Position numbers and translations under genes: made by a program | Assembly: GCA_016788565.1 (NCBI GenBank) | Contig: JAEUSP010000076.1 | Coordinates: 1 to 32,563 of the forward strand | DNA from: Chlorobiota bacterium | GTDB lineage: Bacteria > Bacteroidota > Ignavibacteria > OLB7 | Direction of reading: 5' to 3' | Length of the DNA stretch: 32,563 bases | Notes under the pieces: model-generated | What the model was told of the DNA's origin: nothing | The model's input: the letters and a program-made list of their open reading frames with translations, nothing else | Databases searched by the model: none | Shown here: positions 1 to 8,227 of the stretch, in pieces | How the letters are laid out: the number at the start of each line of letters is the position of its first letter | Position numbering within the stretch: the stretch's first letter is position 1

Positions 1-157
1 AAACGTGATCACCCGTGGATTCATTGCGGTAGTTTTTTTGATAAGTAGTTGCTTGATAATGGCTTCTGTGCAAGCGATGCCGCGCAAACGGCGGCGTTTC
101 AGTGTTGTTCAACGCTTGGCGCGCCACGAATTGTTCCCAATATGCCGAAAACTCCCG

Positions 158-188
158 TTGGGCGATCCGGCCAACTCTTCTATTTTTG
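158..188 (+). promoter_or_regulatory. Bacteroidota-type promoter for the B12 uptake operon
   Basis: TTGG at 158-161 and TATTTTTG at 181-188 are separated by 19 nt. They fit the Bacteroidota primary-sigma consensus (-33 TTTG/TTG, -7 TAnnTTTG). Transcription would begin near 192, just before the cobalamin riboswitch, which supports the call. Bases 1-157 contain no gene I can support. Confidence 0.55.
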
Positions 189-257
189 TCAATCGTTGCT
201 CCGATGCTTCTCCGGTTGGCCGCCGTGGCCAGCCTTGCAGACGCGCGCAACGACCGA

Positions 258-460
258 TCGAACGGTGCCCCAGCGCGTTGCTGGGGAGAATAGGGAATGC
301 CGTGCGTCCCCCCAACTAACCAAAGGGACAATTCGGCAGCGGTTGCGCCGCTGTGACGGGCGACGCTTCTTTCCACACCACACGCCACTGCTTCAAACCA
401 TTGAAGCGGGAAGGCCGGAAAGGAAGCGAATGACCCCGAAGCCAGAAGACCTGCCGTCCG
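258..460 (+). ncRNA. Cobalamin riboswitch (B12 element)
   Basis: The conserved blocks of the cobalamin aptamer occur in the right order: GGTGCC near 264, GAGAATAGGGAATGCCGTG near 286-304, the GCCACTG segment at 384-390 followed by GCGGGAAGG, and the B12 box AGCCAGAAGACCTGCC at 440-455. Cobalamin riboswitches normally repress B12 transport or synthesis genes when adenosyl- or methylcobalamin binds. Here the element precedes a B12-uptake-like operon ending in btuB, so aptamer and genes support each other. Exact ends were set by eye. Confidence 0.9.
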
Positions 461-664
461 ATCCTCATCACGATCCCAACCGGGATCAACCCCTGCGCCA
501 ACAGGGGCGGTGAGGAGATGACCTCTGGATGACTTCTGCCGAATACTCGTTGCTTCCCCGCGCTGCGCGGAAGCCGTGCAAGCTCTCCACCACGTCGTTT
601 CCCCATCCACACATTCTTGACCGTTTCCGGCTTGGCATCGGAAACACCATCCATGTGAGGTTCC
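461..664 (+). promoter_or_regulatory. Riboswitch expression platform and long 5' leader
   Basis: Several hairpins follow the aptamer: GATCCC/GGGATC around 472-487, CCCCTG/CAGGGG at 490-507, and GTTTCCG/CGGAAAC at 623-629 and 639-645. TCCTCA at 461-466 could pair with TGAGGA at 511-516, which would hide a GAGGAG ribosome-binding-like sequence. No U-run follows any hairpin, so translational control is more likely than termination. A GTGAGG near 654 precedes the first cistron. The leader also contains an ATG at 529, spaced 11 nt from GAGGAG, whose frame overlaps the first gene out of phase; I do not call it a gene. Confidence 0.5.
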
Positions 665-3031
665 ATGACGGTTTCTACCAACAACATCCGCTTCGCCAGC
701 AACGTTGCAAACAACGAACGGGGCGGGTCATTTCGTGCGGCAATTCTTGCCGCAATCCTTTCTGCGTTTGCCCTGATTGCGGCCAACACACTCCATGCCC
801 AAGTGGCTCACGTGAACGTTGGCAAAGGCCCGGCGTTCCTGTTTGCCGACACGGCGCGCAACCGTGTTCACCTGATTTCTGCCGGGGTTGATGCCAACTT
901 CAACGGCCTGCTGGACGAAGGCGAGGCCGCGCCCACCTGGTCGGTGATTGATGGCGCAACCCACCGCGTTGTTGATTCGGTAACGTTCGATGCCTTCCTT
1001 AATTCCTATCCGATTCGTGTTGGAGTGAATGCTTCGGCGGCGGAACTCTATCTGCCGCTTGGCGGGAAGGTGCAAGCCTTCGATCTGCAAACGCTGAAGC
1101 AGAAACGTGATGTCAGCTCCATTCCGGCGGTGGCGGCTTCCTTCGATCCGCTCAGCGGCCTGCTCTACCTCACCACCCGCGACCCCGGCTTCACCGGCCC
1201 AGGGGTGGTGACGGCGGTTGAGCCAGCCACCGGCACTGTTTTGGGGAAGATGGAAACGGGGGTGAACCCAGGAATGGTGGCCAGCGTGTTCGACCCCACA
1301 ATCTACGCCCCGGGCAATTTCATTTTGAACGAAGGGGCGTTTGGAAAAGGGAACGGATCAGTTACTTACACCGCAGGCAATCCGGATATCTACAAGGCGG
1401 TGAACGGCGAGAACGTTGGCGGGGGCGCAAACTTTCTTGCGACCCGTGGTGAGCGCGCCTACCTGGTGCTTGGCGGAACCCACCAAGTGCGGATTATCAA
1501 CACCCTTACTCACCGCGACGTTGCTCCATCGCCAATCGCAACCCTGACCTCCGGCTTCGATAGCCCACGCGCGGTTGCCTTCCAGGGGGATAGCCTGCTG
1601 ATTGTGGCCACCTACGCCAACGACATCCGCCGGTTTGAAACCGCCACCGGCACGCTGCGCGATAGCATCAAGCTGCAGGGGAAAGTGGAGTCGGTGGTGG
1701 TGCGCGATTCGCTGCTGTTTGCGGCAATCAAATACACTGCCGGAACCTACACCCCCGATTCGGTGGTGGCGGTTGTGAACCTGAACAGCGGCGTGGTGGT
1801 GGATACCATCGTGGTTGGCCGCGACCCGGGATTGCTTCTGCTGGACAAGCGCGGCGACGTTCACGCCATTGGCTACGGAACCGGAACCGCCGACCGCTGG
1901 TGGAAAGTCATTGACGGAACCACCCACGAAGTGAAATGGAGTCGCCAACTGAGTGGCTCCCTCGGCTTCCCGCTGCGCGCCGCCTACGATGCCGTGCGCG
2001 ACACACTCTACCTTGCGCTGGCCGATACTCTGTTCGGGTTCCCAGCTTCCACAAGCCAGGGGGCGGGGCGGGAAATCTATCACGATGCCACCGCCGCCGG
2101 GAATTTGGCCAACGTCACCGATGCCGGCAACTGGCTGTTGGTGCATGAGCTTGCAAAAGATTTTGCCCCAGGCCCAACCTACATCCACATTGTTGATAAA
2201 ACGACCGGCCACAGCGTTGGCCAATTCCGCTCTGGCGATTTCTTGACGATGGCAATCCCCGTTTCCACCGACCGCGACGGCGCAATCCGCTTGTATGCGT
2301 TGAACGAAGGGACGTTCGGTGCGGCAACCTCCAGCATCACCCTGTTCGATTACAAGGCAAATGCTTTTGGCGATTTGGGCGACGGCGCAAACCACCTGTT
2401 CGCCAACGAAAACACGGTGGCTGTCACGATGAACGGAACACACGAAGTTGCCGTGCTGGACCCCGCAACCTTCACGGTGCGGCGGCGGATTCCCACCGGA
2501 ACGTCGTCGCTGGATGGCCCGCGCGAGACGCTCCTTCTGCCAAACGGCCAGCTGCTGACCACCACCTACGCCGGCGATATCCGATTGCTGAACGACGACA
2601 CCGTGGAAGCCGTGATCCCCGTTGGCGGAAAAGCCGAAGGAATCGCCATGCTGAACAACGAACTCTACGTGGCCAACGCCTTCCTGGCCGGAACCTACAA
2701 CGCCGATTCGCGGGTGGCGGTGGTGAGCTTGGGTGTGCTGTCGGTGGAGCGGAGCGGCCAGGCCGCTGCAAGCGCGTCGCTGTCGGAAAGCGTCCCGAAC
2801 CCGGTGCGCGACCAGGCGGCGATTACCTTCAACGTGGCGCGGCAGGGGGATGTGCGGATTTCGGTGGTTGCGGTGGACGGAACCCACATCGCCACACTGG
2901 TGGATGAGCAAATGGAGCCGGGCCAATACACCGTCCGATTCGATGCCAGCACGATTCCGTCCGGAACCTACCTCTGCGCGCTGCAAACCGGAGGCAAACT
3001 GCTGACACAGATACTGAAGGTGGTGCGATGA
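665..3031 (+). CDS. T9SS-secreted double beta-propeller, BtuG-like B12-binding candidate
   Basis: The 788-residue protein has a signal peptide (hydrophobic about 24-42, likely cleaved near LHAQ at 46), two homologous halves, and a T9SS type A C-terminal sorting domain (about 705-788, ending in an SGTYLCAL...ILKVV pattern). The duplication is visible: LNEGAFG near residue 221 and LNEGTFG near 546, and both halves end in a GTYxxDSxVAVV motif. The NEGxFG motif and repeat style match YncE-like/DUF5074 propellers, the family containing BtuG, the surface lipoprotein that captures cobalamin and hands it to BtuB in Bacteroides. The upstream B12 riboswitch and downstream btuB support this role. It differs from BtuG in having two propellers and T9SS export rather than a lipidated cysteine. 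Its stop overlaps the next start (ATGA), implying translational coupling. B12 binding is inferred. Confidence 0.8.
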   Translation: MTVSTNNIRFASNVANNERGGSFRAAILAAILSAFALIAANTLHAQVAHVNVGKGPAFLFADTARNRVHLISAGVDANFNGLLDEGEAAPTWSVIDGATHRVVDSVTFDAFLNSYPIRVGVNASAAELYLPLGGKVQAFDLQTLKQKRDVSSIPAVAASFDPLSGLLYLTTRDPGFTGPGVVTAVEPATGTVLGKMETGVNPGMVASVFDPTIYAPGNFILNEGAFGKGNGSVTYTAGNPDIYKAVNGENVGGGANFLATRGERAYLVLGGTHQVRIINTLTHRDVAPSPIATLTSGFDSPRAVAFQGDSLLIVATYANDIRRFETATGTLRDSIKLQGKVESVVVRDSLLFAAIKYTAGTYTPDSVVAVVNLNSGVVVDTIVVGRDPGLLLLDKRGDVHAIGYGTGTADRWWKVIDGTTHEVKWSRQLSGSLGFPLRAAYDAVRDTLYLALADTLFGFPASTSQGAGREIYHDATAAGNLANVTDAGNWLLVHELAKDFAPGPTYIHIVDKTTGHSVGQFRSGDFLTMAIPVSTDRDGAIRLYALNEGTFGAATSSITLFDYKANAFGDLGDGANHLFANENTVAVTMNGTHEVAVLDPATFTVRRRIPTGTSSLDGPRETLLLPNGQLLTTTYAGDIRLLNDDTVEAVIPVGGKAEGIAMLNNELYVANAFLAGTYNADSRVAVVSLGVLSVERSGQAAASASLSESVPNPVRDQAAITFNVARQGDVRISVVAVDGTHIATLVDEQMEPGQYTVRFDASTIPSGTYLCALQTGGKLLTQILKVVR

Positions 3032-3978
3032 GGGAGCGAAAAACTTCATCGCCATTGTGTTTCCTGTTCGGCGCGTTCCTGCTGTTGGCGATTTCCACCT
3101 CGGCCGTTGCCCAACGCCATGCCGATACTGTTGTGATGTTCCGGCCCGGAAGCGGGCCGGGCATCGGCAGGGAAGCCGCATATTTCCCGAACAATGTTTT
3201 GGGATTACCCGACAGCAACGCCCGCCCAACCGTTCCGTCGGTGGACCCCGTGCAAATCCTTTCGCTGGGGTTGGGGGGGGAGATTGTTCTTGGATTCAAC
3301 GCGCCAATCGTGGACGGCCCGGGCCCAGATTTCACCGTGTTTGAGAACGCTTTCTTCTACAATCTTGGCGGGAAGCAGCGCACCTTTGCCGAGCCAGCCG
3401 CCGTGGCCGTCAGCCGCGATGGAGTAAGCTTCACCCAATTCCCGTTCGATTCCGTGACGCTGCTTGGTTGCGCCGGAATCACCCCCACCGATGGCCGCGC
3501 CAACCCGTTTGATCCTACCATTTCCGGCGGCGACCAGTTCGATCTTTCCACCGTTGGCCTTGACTCGGTCCGCTACATCCGCCTTCGCGACCTGACGGGA
3601 ATCGTTCTCAACAATTCCGCTCACCCGTTCTGGGACCCGACGCTTACCAGCTTCGATCTTGATGCTGTGGTGGCCTTGCACACCGCCTCCCCCGGGAACG
3701 GCAACGCCGACACCGGAGCGATTTCGCAGCCAATCTCACTCCAAATTGGCCGCGATGGCCAGGCGGTGGTGATGTTCCAAGTTTCGCAGCAATCGCAAGT
3801 GCGAGTGCGACTTTGGAACAGGCTTGGCCAGCAATCGGAGCAAGTGGTGGATGCCACGCTTCCGGCGGGGATTCACACGGTTCCGTTCCACCCGGCGGCT
3901 GGCTCCGGTATCTGGTTTTTGACGTTGGAGGAGTCGGGCAAACTGGTGGCCACCTACCCCTTTGGGGTGATGCGGTGA
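3028..3978 (+). CDS. Secreted T9SS-tailed surface protein of the B12 operon, function unknown
   Basis: This 316-residue protein begins with a signal peptide (hydrophobic 11-27, cleavage near AVAQ at 29). A globular domain follows, rich in the pattern SLGLGGEIVLGF...DGPGPDFTVFENAF, which I recognise from uncharacterised 'cell surface proteins' that recur beside btuB in Bacteroidota. The last ~80 residues read like a T9SS sorting domain (VRVRLWNRLGQ...LPAGIHTVPF...GIWFLTL). The start overlaps the previous stop and its own stop overlaps the GTG of btuB, so all three genes should be translated in a coupled way from the riboswitch-controlled mRNA. A role as an accessory B12-capture or surface-complex protein is inferred from position only. 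Confidence 0.75.
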   Translation: MRERKTSSPLCFLFGAFLLLAISTSAVAQRHADTVVMFRPGSGPGIGREAAYFPNNVLGLPDSNARPTVPSVDPVQILSLGLGGEIVLGFNAPIVDGPGPDFTVFENAFFYNLGGKQRTFAEPAAVAVSRDGVSFTQFPFDSVTLLGCAGITPTDGRANPFDPTISGGDQFDLSTVGLDSVRYIRLRDLTGIVLNNSAHPFWDPTLTSFDLDAVVALHTASPGNGNADTGAISQPISLQIGRDGQAVVMFQVSQQSQVRVRLWNRLGQQSEQVVDATLPAGIHTVPFHPAAGSGIWFLTLEESGKLVATYPFGVMR

Positions 3979-5990
3979 AACCTGGGCTTTGGCTGATGCA
4001 ATCGGTGGTTGCTGCTCTGGTGATTTTCGCGCCAATCCTTGCCCAGCAACCCGCCCCGCCCGACACGGCTACGCCCTCCGTCCGCGACACCACACGGGTG
4101 GTTCGCGGGCGTGAGGTGGTGGTGCAATCGGCCAGCGTGTTGATTCGTGAGTTGCGTTCGGCGCAGCCGGTGGCGGTGGTGGAGCGGCCACAGATTGAAG
4201 CCGCAAACGCCCGCGACCTTTCCGATGCCGTTGCCCTTTCCCCGGGGGTTTCTGTTCGGCAGTATGGCGGCCACGGCGGGCTTCGGACCGTCTCGGTGCG
4301 GGGAACGTCGGCCCAGCAAACGGTTGTGCTGATTGATGGCCTTCGCTACGGAAGCAGTGCCGGCGATGCCTTCGATTTCAGCAACATCCCCGCCGCCACG
4401 CTTGAGCGGGTGGAGGTGCTGCGCGGCGGGGATGCCGCACGGTTTGGGGCCAACGCGCTGGGGGGCGTGGTGAACATTGTCACCGCCCCCGGAAGCACCA
4501 CGTCATCCCGCGCAACCGGAACCTTGCACGTTGGTTCGTTCGGCGATTTTGGCGTTGGCGCGGGGGGGGCTGGCGGCGTTGGCAACCACCACCGGCTTGA
4601 TGGAGCTATCCATTTCACACGGGCTTCCGGGAAATATCCATTTCAGTATTCCGAGTTCGGAACCCGGCAAACTCGCCACCGCCAGAACGCTGATTTTTCC
4701 AACGTGTTTGCCCGTGGCGGGTGGTCTTTTTTGAAAGATGGGACGCGGGTTTCAGCATCGGTCCAGGGGTTCAGTTCGGAGCGGGGAACGCCAGGGGCGG
4801 TGGTGCAGGGAAGCCTTGAGCAATCGGAAGCGCGGCTGGCCGAGCGGGACTTGTTCGGCGTGGCAACCGCTTCCCTGTTCGATGCTGAATGGATGGGAAC
4901 AATCGGCGGAACAGCCCGCGCCAACTGGCTGAACTACGACGACCCCGAATCGCGACTTACCGGCCCGGAAGGAACTCACTCCCGTTTCCAGCGAACCGAA
5001 GGGACCGTTGCCGCACGGCTGCGGCGGCAGTTCGGCAGCGATGGCGCGAACGAGCGAGCGAACGATGGAGCAGTGGAGGCCAGCCTGGAGCTAAGCCACG
5101 CGCGGCTAACGGGCAACAACCTTGATCCTTCCGTTGGCCAGCGGGTGGCCCGCACGCAGTTCAGCGCGGCCGTGGCCACCGACTGGTTGTTGCAGCATCT
5201 GGTTGCCAACGATGAACTGATTCTGGAAGCCGCAATCCGTGCCGATGTTTTCTCCGATGTCGGGAACTCCATCAGCCCTTCGGTCGGGTTGAACTACCGC
5301 CCAACCGAGCTTCCGCTCCGGTTCCGATTTCACGCCTCGGGGAATTTCCGCGCCCCCAGTTTCACCGAGCAGTACTACCTCAATTATGGCAACGCAAACC
5401 TCCGCCCGGAACGCTCGATCAGCGTAGATATTGGCGCGGTGTATCAGTTCAGCGAGCGGTTCCTTGCCGACGGAACTCTATTTTTGATTGAGACGAAAGA
5501 CCTGATTCTATCGGTTCCCCGAAGCCCCGTTAGCTGGAGCGCGATGAACGTTGGCCGCGCCCGCTCGCGCGGGGCCGAGCTTGGTGCGTCGGGGACGTTG
5601 ATAGAGGATTGCCTGCGGCTACGGCTTGCCTGGACCCAGATGGACGCAAGCGACGAAAGCAGCGGAATCTTTCACGGGAAGGAGCTGCCATATTCGCCAC
5701 GGCAAACCGCAAGCGGTGTCTGCCAAGTGAAATTTGGGGAAGTCACCTGCGGCGTAATCGTCAGCTATTCCAGCTATCGTTACTCACTCCCCTCCAACTC
5801 CGTCGAATCACTCCTTCCTGGCTACTGGCTTGCGGGGGGGAACGTGGCGTATCAGTTCGCGGTTGCTTCGGTGCGGGCGGTTGCCACCGCCCAGGTGCAG
5901 AATCTGTTCGATGCTGAATATCAGGGCATCCGCAACTACCCAATGCCGGGGCGAAGTTTCCGGTTGGGGGTGGAGTGCAGGGTGAGGTGA
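3975..5990 (+). CDS. btuB: TonB-dependent vitamin B12 receptor BtuB
   Basis: An outer-membrane TonB-dependent transporter of 671 residues. The GTG start at 3975 overlaps the preceding TGA and gives a normal signal peptide (hydrophobic 5-22, LAQQ near 25); an ATG at 3996 is the alternative. The plug domain spans about 60-170 with the hallmarks LSPGVSVRQYGG, VSVRG, VVLIDGLRYG, ERVEVLRGGDAARFG and GGVVNIVT. The rest is the 22-strand beta-barrel, with NFRAPSFTEQYY and NPxLRPE-like (NANLRPERS) barrel motifs and a strand-like end. Plug and size resemble the BtuB/CirA class. Substrate assignment rests on the cobalamin riboswitch and the BtuG-like partner. No btuF/btuC/btuD inner-membrane genes follow, so the ABC importer must be elsewhere. 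Confidence 0.88.
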   Translation: MKPGLWLMQSVVAALVIFAPILAQQPAPPDTATPSVRDTTRVVRGREVVVQSASVLIRELRSAQPVAVVERPQIEAANARDLSDAVALSPGVSVRQYGGHGGLRTVSVRGTSAQQTVVLIDGLRYGSSAGDAFDFSNIPAATLERVEVLRGGDAARFGANALGGVVNIVTAPGSTTSSRATGTLHVGSFGDFGVGAGGAGGVGNHHRLDGAIHFTRASGKYPFQYSEFGTRQTRHRQNADFSNVFARGGWSFLKDGTRVSASVQGFSSERGTPGAVVQGSLEQSEARLAERDLFGVATASLFDAEWMGTIGGTARANWLNYDDPESRLTGPEGTHSRFQRTEGTVAARLRRQFGSDGANERANDGAVEASLELSHARLTGNNLDPSVGQRVARTQFSAAVATDWLLQHLVANDELILEAAIRADVFSDVGNSISPSVGLNYRPTELPLRFRFHASGNFRAPSFTEQYYLNYGNANLRPERSISVDIGAVYQFSERFLADGTLFLIETKDLILSVPRSPVSWSAMNVGRARSRGAELGASGTLIEDCLRLRLAWTQMDASDESSGIFHGKELPYSPRQTASGVCQVKFGEVTCGVIVSYSSYRYSLPSNSVESLLPGYWLAGGNVAYQFAVASVRAVATAQVQNLFDAEYQGIRNYPMPGRSFRLGVECRVR

Positions 5991-6002
5991 GGGTGGGGGG
6001 CG

Positions 6003-6022
6003 TGGTGGTCAGTGGTCAGTTG
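6003..6022 (-). repeat. Short CTGACCA-type heptamer repeat, inverted orientation
   Basis: GTGGTCAGTGGTCAGTTG is the reverse complement of the CTGACCA units found in the composite repeats at 21450, 24679 and 28074. It lies 12 nt after the btuB stop. About two and a half units are present. Confidence 0.6.
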
Positions 6023-6024
6023 CC

Positions 6025-6249
6025 CCGTCATTGCGAGGAGTCTTCGACGAAGCAATCTCGCGGGTTTCTGGGAAGTTATACTCCAAACAGAATGGTTTGC
6101 GAAAAATCTAGTCGTTGTCATTCCCGCGAAAGCGGGAATCCATACCATACCTAGCTGAGTAGAGTTTCGCAAACCAATTTCATCCGAGTATATCGGACAC
6201 ACTGCCAGCCGCGAGATCGCCACGTCGCTATCGCTCCTCGCGATGACGG
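6025..6249. repeat. Nested inverted-repeat element (outer and inner palindromes)
   Basis: The outer arms at 6025-6063 and 6209-6249 are imperfect inverted copies (CCGTCATTGCGAGGAG... against ...CTCCTCGCGATGACGG). Inside, 6077-6192 has its own terminal inverted repeats (TATACTCC...AATGGTTTGCGAAA against TTTCGCAAACCA...GAGTATA) around the central palindrome ATTCCCGCGAAAGCGGGAAT. A close relative of the inner part lies at 17463-17565. This looks like a small non-autonomous mobile or REP/MITE-type element; no transposase is present. It occupies most of the 394-bp gap between btuB and pdxB. Confidence 0.75.
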
Positions 6250-6256
6250 TTCATGA

Positions 6257-6306
6257 TTCGGTGGCTCCTGCTCATACTTCGACGTGGCTCAGCATGAGCG
6301 GAGGGC
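6257..6306 (-). repeat. Dispersed ~49-bp repeat (copy 1, inverted)
   Basis: This block (TTCGGTGGCTCCTGCTCATA...GAGCGGAGGGC) is the reverse complement of three blocks at 31758, 31843 and 32220. It differs at only a few positions, one being CGTGG where the others imply CGAAG. It abuts the nested inverted-repeat element. Confidence 0.8.
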
Positions 6307-6384
6307 TGTTTCGGTGCTGGGTGCTACTGGCCATTGTACTCACATCAGTGTATAAATTTCAAAACTCACCAAACCTCCACTTCC

Positions 6385-7506
6385 ATGACCATCATCGCCG
6401 ATGAAAATATCCCCTTTGCCAGCAAGGCTTTTGGGCAGTTTGGGGCGGTGCGGCTGCTACCGGGCCGCCAGATCAGCCGCCGTGATTTGGATGATGCCGA
6501 CGCGCTGATTGTCCGCTCGGTGACGCAGGTCAACAGCGGGTTGCTTGGCGGAACTGGTGTTCAGTTTGTGGGAACCGCCACCATCGGAACCGAGCATCTG
6601 CAGCAAGATTGGTTGCGCGGGCAAGGGATCGCCGTTGCCGATGCTGCCGGCTGCAACTCCCGCTCCGTTGCCGAATATCTGGTTGCTGCGCTATTGCAGT
6701 TGCGGCGGTTAGGTCGGCTTCCCATCCCCGGCGGAACGCTTGGGATTATTGGCATGGGAAGGATTGGAACCCTTGTTGCCAGCATGGCGGAAATTGTGGG
6801 GCTGCGGGTGATCCCGCACGACCCACCCCGCAGCCAGCGTGAGGGATTCCAATCGGCCACGCTGGCCCAGGCGTTGGGGTGCGATGCCGTCACGCTGCAC
6901 GTGCCGTTGGTGCGCAACGGAGAACATCCAACCGTTCGCTTGCTGGATGCTTCCCGGCTTGCGATGCTGCAACCGGCAAGCACACTAATCAACACGGCGC
7001 GGGGTGGAGTGGTGGATGTACCGGAATTGGTTGCCGGGCTGGAGCAAGGGTTGTTCCATGCGATTGTGGATGTTTGGGAAGGCGAGCCAGAAATCCCTGT
7101 TGGCCTGGCGCGCAACGCCACCATTATCACACCGCACATTGCTGGATACTCGCTTGAAGGAAAACTGCGAGGGACCGAGATGATGGCCGACGCGCTGGCC
7201 GCGTTCGTTGGGGGAACAAACAATTGGAAAATGGAGGAACACCTGCCCCCTTCCCCCGAACCGATTGCGCTGCCAGATGTTGGGATGAATGGTGTGGAGT
7301 ATGCCGTGCGGAAAGCGTTCGACATCCGCGTTGATGATGCAGCCATTCGGGGGGTGATGGAGGAAGAGGCAGCCGAACGCCGCAACCAGTTCGATGCCTT
7401 GCGGAAGGGCTACCGGACCCGGCGCGAGTTCACCGCGTTTACCGTCGCCGGTGCCGACGCAGCCACCGCTGGAGTGCTTGCCTCGCTTGGTTTTCGGTTG
7501 GGCTGA
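6385..7506 (+). CDS. pdxB: Erythronate-4-phosphate dehydrogenase PdxB
   Basis: This NAD-dependent D-2-hydroxyacid dehydrogenase-family enzyme oxidises 4-phosphoerythronate in the DXP-dependent pyridoxal 5'-phosphate pathway in the cytosol. The 373-residue length matches the family (about 380). The N-terminus MTIIADENIPF is typical of PdxB, and GTATIGTEH and AAGCNSRSVAEY are PdxB signatures. The nucleotide-binding GMGRIG lies at 123-128, with catalytic Arg206 (NTARGG), Glu in EGEPE near 232-234 and His251 (TPHIAGYS). The C-terminal ~100 residues form the PdxB dimerisation domain. I chose the ATG at 6385 because upstream in-frame codons give an unrelated extension. There is no clear Shine-Dalgarno. 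Confidence 0.93.
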   Translation: MTIIADENIPFASKAFGQFGAVRLLPGRQISRRDLDDADALIVRSVTQVNSGLLGGTGVQFVGTATIGTEHLQQDWLRGQGIAVADAAGCNSRSVAEYLVAALLQLRRLGRLPIPGGTLGIIGMGRIGTLVASMAEIVGLRVIPHDPPRSQREGFQSATLAQALGCDAVTLHVPLVRNGEHPTVRLLDASRLAMLQPASTLINTARGGVVDVPELVAGLEQGLFHAIVDVWEGEPEIPVGLARNATIITPHIAGYSLEGKLRGTEMMADALAAFVGGTNNWKMEEHLPPSPEPIALPDVGMNGVEYAVRKAFDIRVDDAAIRGVMEEEAAERRNQFDALRKGYRTRREFTAFTVAGADAATAGVLASLGFRLG

Positions 7507-7541
7507 GTGCATTCCCCCCGGCAGCATTCATCAATAGAGCA

Positions 7542-8222
7542 ATGAATGCCTTTGATTCGGCGACTATAGCAGGGTGGGATGACAGCGAAGAAGCAGCAAA
7601 CCAGATACTTGATAGTTCTAATGCGTGGTACTATCAAGAGGTTGGAGATACTGTAACCGTACCTTCGCGTGCGGAGGCAGTGGCCTATCTGAAGGATGTA
7701 GCAGTGGGGAATGTTACGCTTGATAGTCCGTGGAACGACACGAAGAATGATACTGCTATCATGGCTCATATTTCTGCCACAGAAGAAGCATTTATGGACT
7801 CCTGCATAGCTGTATTTGGAGCGATGGATCTTAGCTCTTATTCGTATTTCCAAGCTGCAGTTGCGATTCGTGATAAAGCTAATGCGCTTATTACTGTATG
7901 GGGGAGTAAAAATTTTGGATCTGAACCAGCAGATGGCGAACTTTCCCGCGGATTCCTTGATGTAGCAGCATCGTCGGCTGATTATTGGAAAGATAGGGGA
8001 GAAGAATTTCCCATTCCCAGTTATGGCATCGTTGCAGCTGTAATTTGGATGGATGGCATCGGATACGTTGTAGGATGGGTCATAGCTGTAGCTACTGAGT
8101 TGATTAAAACTGGTGCATTGGATGAAGATAATGAGTGGCAAAGGATAGGGACTGGAGGGCAATATGCATTCACAGCAAGCATGCTCAAATATGGTGGAAT
8201 CAAAAACCCTTTTGAGAAATAG
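7542..8222 (+). CDS. Low-GC protein of unknown function with glycine-rich hydrophobic segment
   Basis: A 226-residue product I do not recognise. The first ~160 residues are acidic and soluble-looking with no signal peptide. Residues about 163-192 form a hydrophobic, glycine-spaced stretch (GIVAAVIWMDGIGYVVGW) that could insert into a membrane or form a glycine zipper. GC content is visibly lower (about 45 % in sampled lines) than pdxB and rpmA on either side, with AT-ending codons, which suggests recent acquisition. It starts 35 nt after pdxB, and a small two-helix membrane protein follows 5 nt after its stop. A toxin/immunity or bacteriocin-like pair fits this layout but is only a guess. Confidence 0.6.
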   Translation: MNAFDSATIAGWDDSEEAANQILDSSNAWYYQEVGDTVTVPSRAEAVAYLKDVAVGNVTLDSPWNDTKNDTAIMAHISATEEAFMDSCIAVFGAMDLSSYSYFQAAVAIRDKANALITVWGSKNFGSEPADGELSRGFLDVAASSADYWKDRGEEFPIPSYGIVAAVIWMDGIGYVVGWVIAVATELIKTGALDEDNEWQRIGTGGQYAFTASMLKYGGIKNPFEK

Positions 8223-8227
8223 CTCCA

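Noticed and set aside
5-319. Open frame with a signal-peptide-like start (GTG at 5)
   Set aside because: After about 25 residues it reads through the promoter and into the conserved cobalamin aptamer, with no protein-like composition.
529-891. Open frame with well-spaced GAGGAG
   Set aside because: The product is Cys/Arg-rich without family resemblance and overlaps the propeller gene out of frame. Kept only as a possible leader peptide in the findings.
1358-3229. Long minus-strand open frame opposite the propeller gene
   Set aside because: His/Gly/Val-rich antisense shadow of a GC-rich gene; the plus strand has a signal peptide, repeats and a sorting domain.
6561-7385. Minus-strand open frame opposite pdxB
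   Set aside because: Ser/Pro/Thr-rich shadow; pdxB on the plus strand has all its catalytic motifs.
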